The position numbers and the translations under genes were made by a program. A stretch of DNA of 64,000 bases from Actinernus sp. WN-2022 (Eukaryota; Cnidaria; Anthozoa; Actiniaria; Actinernidae), in the NCBI GenBank assembly GCA_030867875.1, contig JAOWCC010000019.1, forward strand, positions 79,078,861 to 79,142,860, in the 5' to 3' direction. This document shows positions 35,001 to 45,189 of the stretch, one piece after another. How positions within the stretch are numbered: the first letter of the stretch is position 1; every line of letters starts with the position of its first letter. Below the pieces are notes generated by a model that was given only the letters and a program-made list of their open reading frames with translations, was not told where the DNA came from and ran no database searches.

Positions 35001-37802
35001 AAGCAACTGCGTCATAAGAGGCGCCAGAACCAGAAGAAGGATCAGCCTCGATTTCAGTCTGCATGTCTTCCTTTAACGCTTCAGCCTCGGTCTGAGGTTG
35101 AGACTTCTGTGTAGCTGCAGCACTGGTTTGTGGAGCTGAAGCTTGAGCCATGAGCGGATCTTCTGTAGTCTCTGAACTGGACTGAGCCTGAATTTGTTCA
35201 GATTCGTTGCCAGCAGGTTGAGCTTGCACCTGTTCTGGCGCCTGTTCTTTTGACTGTTGCTCCGTTGATTGAACCTGAACATCCTTTGGAGCCTCGACAG
35301 CAGCTTGCGGTCGTACCTTTAGAGCTTCAACCACGGTCTGAGGTTGAGATTGCTGTATAGCAGGGGCAATGGTTTGTGGAGCAGAAGCTTGAGCCATGAG
35401 CGGATCTTCTGCAGTCTCTGAATCGGGCTGAGGCTGAATTTGTTCAGATTCTTTAGCAGCAGGTTGAGCTTGCAATTGTTCTGGCGCCTGTTCTTTTGGT
35501 TGTTGCTCCGTTGATTGAACCTGAACATCATTTGGAGCCTCGACAGGAGCTTGAGGCCGTACCACTTCCGGATCTCCAGAACCAGATGATGCATCAGATT
35601 TTGTTTCTTTCTGTTCCCTTGCTTCGATCTGCTCGATATTGCTTACAGCTCCAAGGCTCCCAGGGAGGGAATCCTCCTCGGAGTCAGATTCTCCTGAAGA
35701 ATCCTGAGAAGCATCAACTGCATCATTACCACCAGAAATGAAGTTTATTCCTGAACCACTGTCAACTTCAACCTCACGCTTCTCCCCCGAAGCCGATGCA
35801 TCATCGTCTTCTGCTGCGGAACTTGCATCGTTATCAGACGAATCTTCTGATTCACCTCCAGAACCATTTGGCTCTACCGCATCATTGGAGCCTGAGGCGT
35901 TGTCGGAATCTTGACCGGAGGCAGAGGCATCATCACCGCTAGTTAGAGTGTCTTCGTTCTGGTCGTCCACAGCTCCTACACTTCCAGGTAACACAGTTAC
36001 CTGTGGTGCCTCTGCCTTGGCCTCGTTATCGTTGTGCAGGGCAGAGATGAAAGCCGCCTCATCGGCGCTGACACCGGAACCTGCTTCTGAAGTCGTGGTC
36101 ATATGAACTTTGACCTTTGGTGGTTGGGAGAACCTACTTTGATGGATGTCCCCAGTGTGGTATTTTTTGACGGGTATTTGTTTTATGGTTGTTGTGACTA
36201 TGACTGGTGGTGGAGGTGGAAGATGTAGTGGTTGGGACGGCGGTGGAGGCGGTGGTTGAGGTAAATACAGAGGTGTATTAGGATGTGGGAGCTTTACTTT
36301 TGGGTTTTCTGTGGTATCTGAAGTAGGAGGGTGAAGGGGATCGTATTTAGGAGCAGGATCTGCCTGATATTGTAACTCCATTCCACTTGCGTCTGATACA
36401 TTTTCTATGGGATGCTCCGTAGCGTTGGCACTCTCTCCACTTGATACTTCACTTTTCTTGGAATAGGAACCCACAACACCATTTCCGCTGTCGAACTCGC
36501 CATCACCTGAATGTGGACCACCAGAGGCTTCGTCGAAAACGCTCTCAGCTGCTTTGACTTCGGACTGGCTGTTGGCGGGTGCAACTCGTCTTCTGAATCT
36601 TTCTATGCCGTCAACATCCGACTGCAAACTGGCCCCCTCGTCTGCGGTCACGGGCGCGAGGCTTTCGAGAACTTTCATGAGGTTGATGTCTGAGTCCTTC
36701 CGTAGCTGAACGTTATCAGGGACATCGGGAAATAACTGGAGAGAAAACGTGAGACATTGAACATGCGCAGTAAGATATCTCTACATTAACTTTTCTACTT
36801 AGAAACTAAAATGTGTGCTAATTTTAAGACTAAAATGTTAAAAGTTGGATGAACTCTCCCGTTAAATATACGCCAAAGTCCATCTGTTAATGAATTCAAA
36901 GACCTACCTATGATCTGTATACACCATAATCAGTCTTGTCTTCAACTGAATGTAATTTATGCGCAGATATTTATATTTACACTTATTTGTATTTACACTT
37001 ATTTACTACATCTGGTCGTCGAGCGCATAGAACATTTATGTATATGCTCTATACAAATGTCATTATTATTATTAATATATTATTAATATGAAGTTTCTTA
37101 ATTTACGTTATCAAAACGTGCCTATTATTGATATGTAGTGTATAAATGCATCAGTTCAATAATATATGACATTTTAGTCTAATCTCATATTCTTATTTCG
37201 CATTCTGTGTTTTTGATATTATGCTTTTTCAGCCTATTTGGGGAATTCCATAAGTTGCATAACATATGTTTCGGGTGCTGCGCATTAAAAATGAAATTAT
37301 TTTTAGTATTCCACTTCTGAGGCAAGAATCGAATATGCGATTAATATACTTCACGAAGAGTCATCTACCTTGCGGTCAGACAAATCGTGATATCATTTAG
37401 ACAACTACATTTAGGGTCCGTTCGATTGACCGTATTCCGGAATACGAATAAACAGAATGATCACTACAAATCACTTGTGTCAGGATTTTTTAGCCACTGA
37501 AATAATAAATGTATCCTGAATATCAAATGCCAGCAAGTGTTTGTAGCTTACAGTGCAAGATTTGCCCGAACCAGTGATTTCTAGAGACTATTCCATCTAT
37601 TCTTACTGATTCTGGAATACGGTCAATCGAACGCACCCTTAGACTATAGCGAGTTCTAAAGAGAGAGTTATTTTGTTTCACGAGGAATAGGTTTGACGTC
37701 GATTTGTGTTGTGCATTTAGATATTTCAAGCCATGAACTTACCCTGCACTCAACGGCACAAAGCAGTGCAAGAGTCGGAAAAACGATGCCAACGAACATC
37801 AT
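32082..37802 (-). CDS. Secreted acidic Ser-Gly-rich / collagen-like / SUEL-lectin protein, four exons
   Basis: Exons (minus strand): 37802-37743 (20 codons, signal peptide), 36735-33232 (1168 codons), 33015-32617 (133), 32534-32082 (150 plus stop). All junctions are phase 0 with GT/AG borders (donors GTAAGT, GTGAGA, GTGAGT). Predicted precursor 1471 residues. Order: signal 1-19; furin-like RFRRR 66-70; proline-rich patch ~178-199; acidic Ser-Gly region to 1188 with many SGSG sites flanked by Asp/Glu (glycosaminoglycan-attachment-like), six LPGSxGA-type motifs (269, 377, 604, 751, 856, 978) and an 82-residue tandem duplication; 31 unbroken Gly-X-Y triplets ~1225-1318; SUEL galactose/rhamnose-binding lectin domain ~1326-1418 with AFWGRED and KYLKVCYEC; then a basic tail with KRKKR at 1434-1438. 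Role inferred: extracellular-matrix, mucus or skeletal-matrix proteoglycan that can trimerise and bind sugars. The individual domains are known; I do not recognise this combination. Confidence 0.8.
35071..35562 (-). repeat. 246-bp in-frame tandem duplication inside the acidic exon
   Basis: Two units, 35562-35317 and 35316-35071, each encode 82 residues starting VRPQA(P/A)VEAP and containing DVQVQSTEQQ, KEQAPEQ and EDPLMAQASAPQT. Roughly five of six residues are identical, so the duplication is fairly recent and has kept its frame. Confidence 0.85.
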
Positions 37803-37805
37803 TAT

Positions 37806-38351
37806 CTGGAAGTATAACATATAAACGAAATCAATTTCAAAATTTTCAAACAGGAAAAAAATGGGCGAATGATGTTATGTTTTTGAAAACTGCAAAGTAA
37901 ATGGTTGAATGTTAACAAAGTGAACAGGGTTGATATGACGTTGTCCAATCTGCACAGATGCATTTAAATAGTTTACTATAAATATTAGTAACTAATACTA
38001 ATAAATAATTGTGAATGGTTTATTCTATTGCTAGAATAAGGGGTTTAACATAGTTGCTAGAACGTCGTTAAATGATAACTGCATGCAGCAGTACGCCTGC
38101 ACTTCACAAATAAGTGCCTGATTATGTACGATATTTGGACTTTTATCAAATACAGTTTTGAAGGTACCATGAAGGAAATCACTGGAGTTGAAACAAAAGT
38201 AATTCATGCATCAATGTCTACACAAAATCTCTTCCATACAACACAAAGTCAAGACACATTATCAAACTAACAAGGCACAAAAATAATGACACAAGAAGAA
38301 GGTATGATCGAAGCTACCATATTTTACATGACATTTCTACTTGTACTTACC
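37806..38351 (-). other. Predicted 5'-UTR intron of the collagen-lectin gene
   Basis: A donor CCG|GTAAGT lies at 38351/38350 and an acceptor TTCCAG|ATAATG lies three bases before the start codon. Removing this segment would join a non-coding first exon upstream of 38351 to the signal-peptide exon. Supported by splice consensus only. Confidence 0.4.
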
Positions 38352-40134
38352 GGAGAAGGGGGTAGGGTCCAAAACCCTTGAGTATGTGTTGCCCTTCAAG
38401 CCCACAGCTTCCTATATTTTACGTTTCTATTAAAAACACAATTATTCAGTGGAGGAACGTTAATGAGAAACGTGATGATACTGAGTACCGATAAGCTATA
38501 AAAGCCCCCGAGACGGTGCCAGGGAAACACCGGTCTTGAATTATAACCGGTCTTGAATTATAACTTTTACCTCTACTGAACAGCAAACTGATTAAGCGTC
38601 ATTCCCTGGCCATCGACTAAACAAACTATTCATCCCACTTCAACAATCCTGAATCCCCTTGAGCTAAAGCCCAATGGTTTGTCAGTATTACAAAATCACT
38701 GGAAGGAGTTGGTTTCTCTTACAAGAAGTTATTATTTTCGAGATCATGTCATTACGAAATCTAAGTTCAATGGCCGTGCAACTATTAACAGGTTCCGTCA
38801 AGTGGAGTTTCTCCGTAGAAGAGAATGCCTTACTCCCTTACAAATGACTTTTGTATTTCGAGAAATGTTCAGTGCCGTGGGACATAATAATACAAAAGAA
38901 ATCCAACAAACTTACCAGATTTTTGGGCTAGAAAATCCCAAGTTTTCCTATATTTTTCCCTTCATGACAACACCGTGATTCTGTTTTCATAAAGTAATAG
39001 AACGGAACAGTGAATGAGGTAATACTGCAGGAATGCGGCCCTCACTTAGATGACCTACGGCGCATGCGTTCGAGGAATTCAATCACCAGATACCTGCGTA
39101 ATAGATTTGAAGAAAAAAACACTTGATTTTCCTGATTTTCACACTAGAGTCTCAATTCTTGGTCTTTCCCGGGAAATTCGTGGTTATTACTAAGGGAGTT
39201 TTACCATGACTGAGATACCAGTAGAAAATGATACTTTGTTTACAGTTATGATCAAAGGGTGACACTTTGAACCGGGCCACCAGTCGTGTTGTGTGTAAGG
39301 TCATTGTGGATTTTAGATAAGCACTGTATTCAACGCTACCAACAACCATGACTCGATGCTCGAAAACCATCCGCTAAAATGGATTCTTTTTAATAACGCA
39401 ATTCTATTCTTGACGAATTGCTTCGGGGATGAGCAAACGAACGAAAGGCATCAACTGATAGCAAGTAATTCGAGGTGTGAATTGATTTTTCATCACCGGT
39501 TTTCTATTGTACATCGACATCATAATGAGTATACGTTGGTCGTTAACTAACATCCGAAGACTAAGTATTAGTTAATGATTACGCGTGTGCTTTAGAAGAT
39601 TGCCGAATCCTGACGCCCAGCCCCTATAGCGGACCTTCCGTGTCTCTTCACCATATCAGTTGCAGAATCCAGCAATTCAAATAGATAATCTCTCTCACAG
39701 CATGCTGTCCAAAAGACGGAAGACTATATGATTCGGTCAGCGATCAGCAACGAAGATGGCAGCTACTTTTGAAAATCCCGCTCTGTTTTGTGAACTACAT
39801 CTTTAAACATCTTTCGTATTAGTTTTGTATGCCTTATTTTACTGTGCCAAACATGCACAAACATTATGTTAGTTCTGTAGTCTATATTAGTTTTGTAAGT
39901 AGTTCTGTAGCAGTCTCGTACTAGTCTTGTATAGCAGCCTTGTCTTAGTCCGTAGTAATTCTGTAGTTCCGTAGTCCTGACCTTTACTATGCATGAAATC
40001 AATATTTGCATCAATATTAGCTTTCCAGTTATCCTGAGCTTCCTTGTACTAAACCGGGATATTATTATAATTAGTCTATTTTTTGTAAATTATTGGTACA
40101 AAGTAATCTTGTTGTTGTTGTAACGTTGGCCATA

Positions 40135-40262
40135 AATACCTCTTATTAAACGAGTGGAAGGTCCGTACCATAAATTATAGACCGAGCTTGTTCCCTGCTT
40201 TATGGTCATATCACGTAGGACATAAAAAGGCGGGGGAAAACGAGGTCCATAACTTACGGTAT
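40135..40262. repeat. MITE of the CTCTTATTAA...TTACGGTA family
   Basis: CCTCTTATTAAACGAGTGGA, GGTCCGTACCATAAATTATA and an inverted GGTCCATAACTTACGGTA parallel the palindrome at 19030-19175. Confidence 0.5.
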
Positions 40263-41394
40263 TTAAAACCAGCTTTGCTTAAATTTTATAGAGAGAGAGA
40301 GAGAGAGAGTATAAGTATCTCAGAGAGTAGAGTATCCTGTCTGTATTATGGCAAATATATTTCGTAGTTAGAGATTGTGACGATGACGAGTCGACTGATC
40401 TCACTGGTTTCCCGCCAGAATAATTCTTTGTTGAGGTCAAAGGAAAGCACACCGCTTCATAGCCATATCCGAAACAAGTATTGCTCGAAATTGAACGAGA
40501 CATTTGATGCTGTAGTAGAATTACTCCAATCAGACCAAAGAATGAGACTAAAATTTCATCTTCAGAGGACGACCCTTGTTCTTCATACGGACGGCCATTT
40601 TCCAAATTGAATGGAATTACTTTTCAACTTTGGAATTATGTCCACCGGATAACTCAAAGTGAGCTTGCACATACCGAAGTATATTTGGGGTTTAATCCAG
40701 ATATTCTGAAGCTGAGGACATATCCGTGACCGTCTGCTAGTATCGAGCAGTTGTAAACTACAAACACTGCGGAAGGGCGGTTATCTCAGGTTGCGAGAAC
40801 CGGATTATGAATTTTAATAAAATGCATCACACTAAAATAAGTTTGAAATATAAAGATTATCATGACAGCTTTAGTCAGTTTCATTGACAGAACATAACAC
40901 CTAATCTGACCACAACTTAATTTCTTAATCCTCGGGTGTACTTACAGTACAAACCCACTTGCACCCTCTCATGCCACAACAATAAAATCGCTCCCAGGCT
41001 CTGGGTCGGGCGCGACTAATTATCCGGTTAATTTTTCGTCACCACTGGGAACTCGAGCGTGACGTAAACTTGTTCCCCGACGTGGAAGAGTTTTCTGCCG
41101 ACAATTTTCTATTTCGGAAGAATGAATTGAGACCGAACATAGCAACCTCGTTCGGATGCACTTTTCATTGTTTACGCGTCATCGATACAGTGGCAAATCT
41201 CCGGCACCCCAAAAACTCGTTTCTGCGCATGAGGGCATCCATGAGTTCAATATTAGCCAAAACATTCTTAAATTTACGGTTTGTTAGATAAACGAATGGC
41301 GTTATGCCATTGTTAGAAAAACTACCAGTTAGGGTAAATAAAAATAGTGTTTAAATAATAGATGTTTTCAAAAGACTATCAACTCGGTCTAGCT

Positions 41395-41402
41395 TATAAA
41401 AA
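41395..41402 (+). promoter_or_regulatory. Possible TATA box of SUEL lectin copy A
   Basis: TATAAAAA lies 29-36 bases upstream of the preferred start codon. Transcription would then begin almost at the ATG, giving a very short leader, so either the leader is minimal or this is chance in AT-rich DNA. Confidence 0.25.
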
Positions 41403-41430
41403 TACAATATCGAATGCTAGAAGTGGAGAC

Positions 41431-41853
41431 ATGGATCTGCAGACGATACTTGGATTGTATCATGTCTTGGGTCTGGTTTCACTAAATGTCGCATTCGAGA
41501 GCAAATTAACGAACTGGGTAAAACGGGCTAACGTAACAGAACTGGTCTGCGAAGGACAGAAGCTTATCCTGTCGTGTGGCGAAGAAGAAGGAATCAAATT
41601 AAGCTCAGCTTTTTGGGGCAGAGACGATCCTAAAATATGTCCCTCGGGAGACCCAAAGAAGACTAACAATTTATGCAAGTCGTTCAGTCCCAAATATCCT
41701 CTCGATAAGCTAAGCAGTATTTGTGATTCAACGCCGAGGTGTGAGATCGAGGCTTCTACTGCGTACTTCGAGGTTCCTCTATGTTCGAATGTGGCGAAGT
41801 ATTTAAGGGTCGTCTACGACTGCAGAGCAATGAGTGGGTTAGGGTCAAGATAA
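41431..41853 (+). CDS. Secreted single-domain SUEL-type lectin (copy A)
   Basis: The 140-residue product starts at ATG 41431, which gives a clean signal peptide (MDLQTILGLYHVLGLVSL). An in-frame ATG at 41362 would add 23 residues and bury the signal, so it is less likely. One SUEL (Gal_Lectin) domain follows: LVCEGQKLILSC at the start, SAFWGRDD in place of the usual YGR motif, and KYLRVVYDC at the end, with the expected cysteines between. SUEL lectins bind galactose or L-rhamnose and act in egg coats, mucus and innate defence; sugar specificity here is unknown. TATAAAAA at 41395-41402 is only ~30 bases from the ATG. The tail after the last Cys (RAMSG) resembles that of the minus-strand paralogue, so both appear complete. 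Confidence 0.75.
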   Translation: MDLQTILGLYHVLGLVSLNVAFESKLTNWVKRANVTELVCEGQKLILSCGEEEGIKLSSAFWGRDDPKICPSGDPKKTNNLCKSFSPKYPLDKLSSICDSTPRCEIEASTAYFEVPLCSNVAKYLRVVYDCRAMSGLGSR

Positions 41854-42162
41854 CTGGAACTGTCATTGGGCGGCAAGATATCGAGTTTACAAAGTGTGCT
41901 GAGAACTCAGAAAATGACTCCTCAGGACTGCAGCATGTTTGGGGATTTTAGACACTTGGATGAAGTTTCCGTCGTCAACAGAACTATGGCCTACTGTGAT
42001 AATAATTAGAATTGGAAAGCAATTTTATTTGTTGACATATTTTTTGGTTAAACAGAAATTGACAACTTTGTTCCGTATTTTGGCTTCAAACGTCTGTCAA
42101 TATTTTCTGTTTTTGGTGTTTAGCCTATCATCGATTATCAACATCATAATTAATTATAACCG

Positions 42163-42385
42163 CCCGGCTCATAGCTCAGTGGTAAGCACCGGCCTATCTA
42201 ATTCATGTGTGAGCAGTCGAGGGTTGAAAACCATGGCCAGATCAACACTCAGGGTCATGCTTATATAACTGAAATAACTAAATAGAAGATGCTGCCTTTG
42301 TGAAACAATCTCGAACTGCAAATGGTTAGACCTTCTCGTCTTCTCGGATAAGGACGTTAAATCGTATACGTCGGCCTTAAGTTAT
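42163..42385 (+). mobile_element. tRNA-derived SINE
   Basis: TAGCTCAGTGGT at 42172-42183 matches a tRNA/pol III A box, and GGTTGAAAACC at 42222-42232 is a degenerate B box at the right spacing. A non-tRNA body follows with TTCTCGGATAAGGACGTTAA. The tRNA-like part is too degenerate to fold as a functional tRNA. The 3' boundary is uncertain. Confidence 0.6.
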
Positions 42386-42753
42386 CAGTCTTTAAAGACT
42401 GTTACGAGTTACCAACGTTAAATAAGAAGGCTTAATAGACTTTAGGTTAATTAAGTATATAGGTTGTAGGCCAGTTTCTGTTAATCATGAGTCAGTTTAG
42501 CAATATCTGTGACCAGCATTGTAGATTGAGCTGCCTTTTAAAATTTCGTCATTTAGTGAATCCGAGATTCAGAAAATATATTTGTTATTATCGATTTAGG
42601 TTGTTCATTAATCGTACGTATGGTTCACTGTAGAAGATCAATACTTTTCAAGTCAGTCCATGTGATATGCGCTCCATGCAGGAACTTTAAAATTTTATTT
42701 TTAAACATTTCATCCGATTGAACACCTGCTAGATACCGTTTTGCAAAGAACGG

Positions 42754-42874
42754 GTATAACCTTCATGGTAGTGTTTCGTTCCATATAGTCTCCCTGCGTT
42801 ATACTGTACAACAGTAGAGGAAATGATTATGCAGGGAGACTATATGGAACGAAACACTACCATGAAGTATATAC
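42754..42874. mobile_element. 121-bp hairpin MITE with 10-bp target duplication
   Basis: CAAAGAACGG directly flanks both sides (42744-42753 and 42875-42884). The arms CTTCATGGTAGTGTTTCGTT and CCATATAGTCTCCCTGC are mirrored perfectly (37 bp), with only ~34 bases of loop. The 10-bp duplication suggests a Mutator-like (MULE) mobiliser; class inferred. Confidence 0.8.
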
Positions 42875-43468
42875 CAAAGAACGGACACGAGTTCACCACC
42901 AGTAAGTTGTATGAAAACGGATGTGGTTTGACGCCTTTTGATGACTGAGAACTCGCTACCACCTGCGAAATTACCTGGTGGCTAGATTTGTTGTTGTCTA
43001 TGACAAAGAGTTTGTAGAATTAGGTTAAAGGACTGATTTGATCAGTTGGTCGTAAATCTAGTACTCTGCCTCCATGCCTTACGGCATTAGAAAGAAAGCG
43101 AAGAACGTTTACGGTTCCTCGTATTTTTCTTAGTAGTGTAAATCTTTCAGAAATGAAATTTTAAGAACATTAAACATTTGCTTTGTCAAGTTTTGACGGT
43201 TACCTTCCTCCTGAAGATCTAAATACCATGATTGACTATAATAACTACAAGTGGAATTACTCTGCAGGGATACACTGATCAATGGTCACAGGAACGAGGG
43301 ACTGTGGTCTTAATTTAATTCAACATAATTAGAGTTTTCAGTTAGAAGATTATTTCAGTCTTCCATATATAGGCACCTTCGATAAATAACATGATTTCCT
43401 TCAAATATTATACCACATTACGTCGAATTAAAACCAATGCCTTACCAGGAGTGGGCGCCTTAAATAGG

Positions 43469-43474
43469 TTTATT
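43469..43474 (-). terminator. Poly(A) signal AATAAA for SUEL lectin copy B
   Basis: TTTATT on the + strand reads AATAAA on the minus strand, 290 bases after the stop of the 43764-44192 gene. Confidence 0.35.
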
Positions 43475-43763
43475 GGAAGCTATTCAGTAACTCGAAGCTT
43501 TGTACAATACCCCATATTTTGAGCGATGGAATTAACTGTTTTCAAAAGTTCAGTAAACCCTCAAAAGGAGGCAAATCAGAATCTGTTATACTCTCGAAAA
43601 CACCATTCAGTCTTGTTCCGCAGTTTAGTTCGGTGTTGATGGCAAAGTCTAAGAAGACTTCCTTGTCTCCGTTCCTCTAGGAAATGCCGTCTTATTCCAA
43701 TATCTCAGTGTTGAGCTCCTGAATACAAAAGCCATGAATTCGGACACCACTCAAACCACACAG

Positions 43764-44192
43764 TTATGTCCCAGTCATTCGGTGACAGTCATACACTACC
43801 TTGAGGTATTTGAGAACATTAGGACAACACAAAGGCAACTCAAAGAACTCCTCTGACGCCTGTAAGGAACAAAACTGCTTCTTATCACAGAACTTCTTGA
43901 TCTTAAGCAGTGGATATGTGGAGCAATAAGGAGTACAGGAAACTAAAGTCTTTCTGCTGCCTTTTTTCACCATGGAAGCACAAGTTGTGGTATCCTCACG
44001 ACCCCAGAACGCAGTCTTGATCCGTATTCCCTGATTAAATTGACACATGAGGTTCACCTGAGACCCTTCGCAGGCTAACTCCTTCAAATTCGCTTGAGTA
44101 ATGATGCTACTGAGTTCATTTTTAAAGACACCATGGACAATGAAGGGTAACAGTGTACAATAGAAGATCTTGATTAAGTTATTAAAGGACAT
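43764..44192 (-). CDS. Secreted single-domain SUEL-type lectin (copy B)
   Basis: Start at 44192 gives MSFNNLIKIFYCTLLPFIVHG as signal peptide; 44216 is an upstream in-frame alternative. The 142-residue product has one SUEL domain: LACEGSQVNLMC, TAFWGRED, a cysteine-rich middle with one extra Cys pair, and KYLKVVYDC near the end. It shares the AFWGR motif and the short tail after the last Cys with copy A at 41431-41853. The two genes are transcribed toward each other, about 1.9 kb apart. Function inferred: soluble extracellular carbohydrate binding. Confidence 0.75.
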   Translation of the reverse strand: MSFNNLIKIFYCTLLPFIVHGVFKNELSSIITQANLKELACEGSQVNLMCQFNQGIRIKTAFWGREDTTTCASMVKKGSRKTLVSCTPYCSTYPLLKIKKFCDKKQFCSLQASEEFFELPLCCPNVLKYLKVVYDCHRMTGT

Positions 44193-44689
44193 GATTAATC
44201 CAAAAAAGACATTCACGAAACGCTATTTGTTGTGGAATAGCTTGGCTGCATTCCGTTAGAATCTCAGATCGATTGTGAAGAATGTAAGACTGTGAGACGG
44301 CCGTGAGAGGGGATCGACACACTCTTATGTTACGTTTACAAATAACATGAATTGTGTACACTACTTATAGCATGTACAATTGAATGACTGAATGACTAAT
44401 TCTGCCTCTAGTTCAATGCGCCACCTTTATCAAACATCAAAATAAACAACAAACCATCAATCAAATGGATTTTCAGTGATTCAAGAACTCTGACAATAAT
44501 TTCGCCCTTTAGTTTATCCCAATTCAGGCTGCTTGCGCTGTTGATGTTATATTTTAGTTTAGGCAATGTCTTTCATTTCCACGGCTTTGTTTTAGATTAT
44601 TTTAAATTTCAGGTTCTAAATAACGTGTCCCAATCGTCTGTAATTCCATATGGAAACCCAATCAGACATACCCTGGGTTCCCGAGGCTC

Positions 44690-45020
44690 GAAGAGGCGAG
44701 AGAGAGAGAGAGAGGAGAGGGACGAAAAAGAATAGCCTCTGGTGTTATCCATTGAGAATTTCACTTCCATGTGCTGAGTTTTAAATCAAGAAAACATGCA
44801 CGCCAAACACGGTTTTGCTGCGCCATTGGTAGGCCAATAAAAATGACCGTAATATCCATCATTCACGGTTGTGCCTGGTAATGAGTAGATTGTCCAATCA
44901 GGGACGAGGTTGAAATTCTGAACTTAAAGTTGGCATGGAAGTGAGGTTCTCAACGGATAACACCAGAGGCTCTTCTTTTTGTCTGTCTCTTCTTTGCCTT
45001 TTATTTCGTCGAGCCTCTGG
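44690..45020. repeat. Inverted-repeat element near a (GA)n tract
   Basis: CCTCTGGTGTTATCC and ATTTCACTTCCATG (44737-44775) are mirrored at 44933-44972 (CATGGAAGTGAGGTTCTCAA, GGATAACACCAGAGG). GAGAGAGAGAGAG precedes it at ~44699-44713, and a CT-rich inverse lies at ~44975-45005. Confidence 0.6.
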
Positions 45021-45189
45021 TAATGAACCTTTAAGAATGGGAAAACTACCAAAGCCGCTCATAATACACCTTTTTGACGATTACCCGGTCATTTTGAAAA
45101 AAAAGTAAGCTAAGCCCTGGTCAACCTATCGAACATTGTTGGACTGCGCGATGCAACTTTGTTGGATGAGAATGTTGGGGTAAACGCTG

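Larger units (their letters stand above)
38352..41430. other. Spacer with MITE, (GA)n and tandem TTGTAG-type repeats
   Basis: Contents: an 18-bp direct duplication (CCGGTCTTGAATTATAAC twice, ~38540-38575); degenerate repeats of TAGT(T/C)(C/T)TGTA at ~39868-39970; a MITE at 40135-40262; a (GA)n run at ~40291-40309. Open frames at 38679-38978 and 40377-40610 are discussed elsewhere; neither is a confident gene. Confidence 0.5.

Noticed and set aside
33278..35741. Several + strand frames of 80-267 codons
   Set aside because: Shadows of the acidic minus-strand exon; Ser/Pro-rich complements of Ser/Gly/Glu codons.
42163..42240. Functional tRNA gene
   Set aside because: The A box is good but the B box is degenerate and the stems do not pair; better explained as a SINE head.
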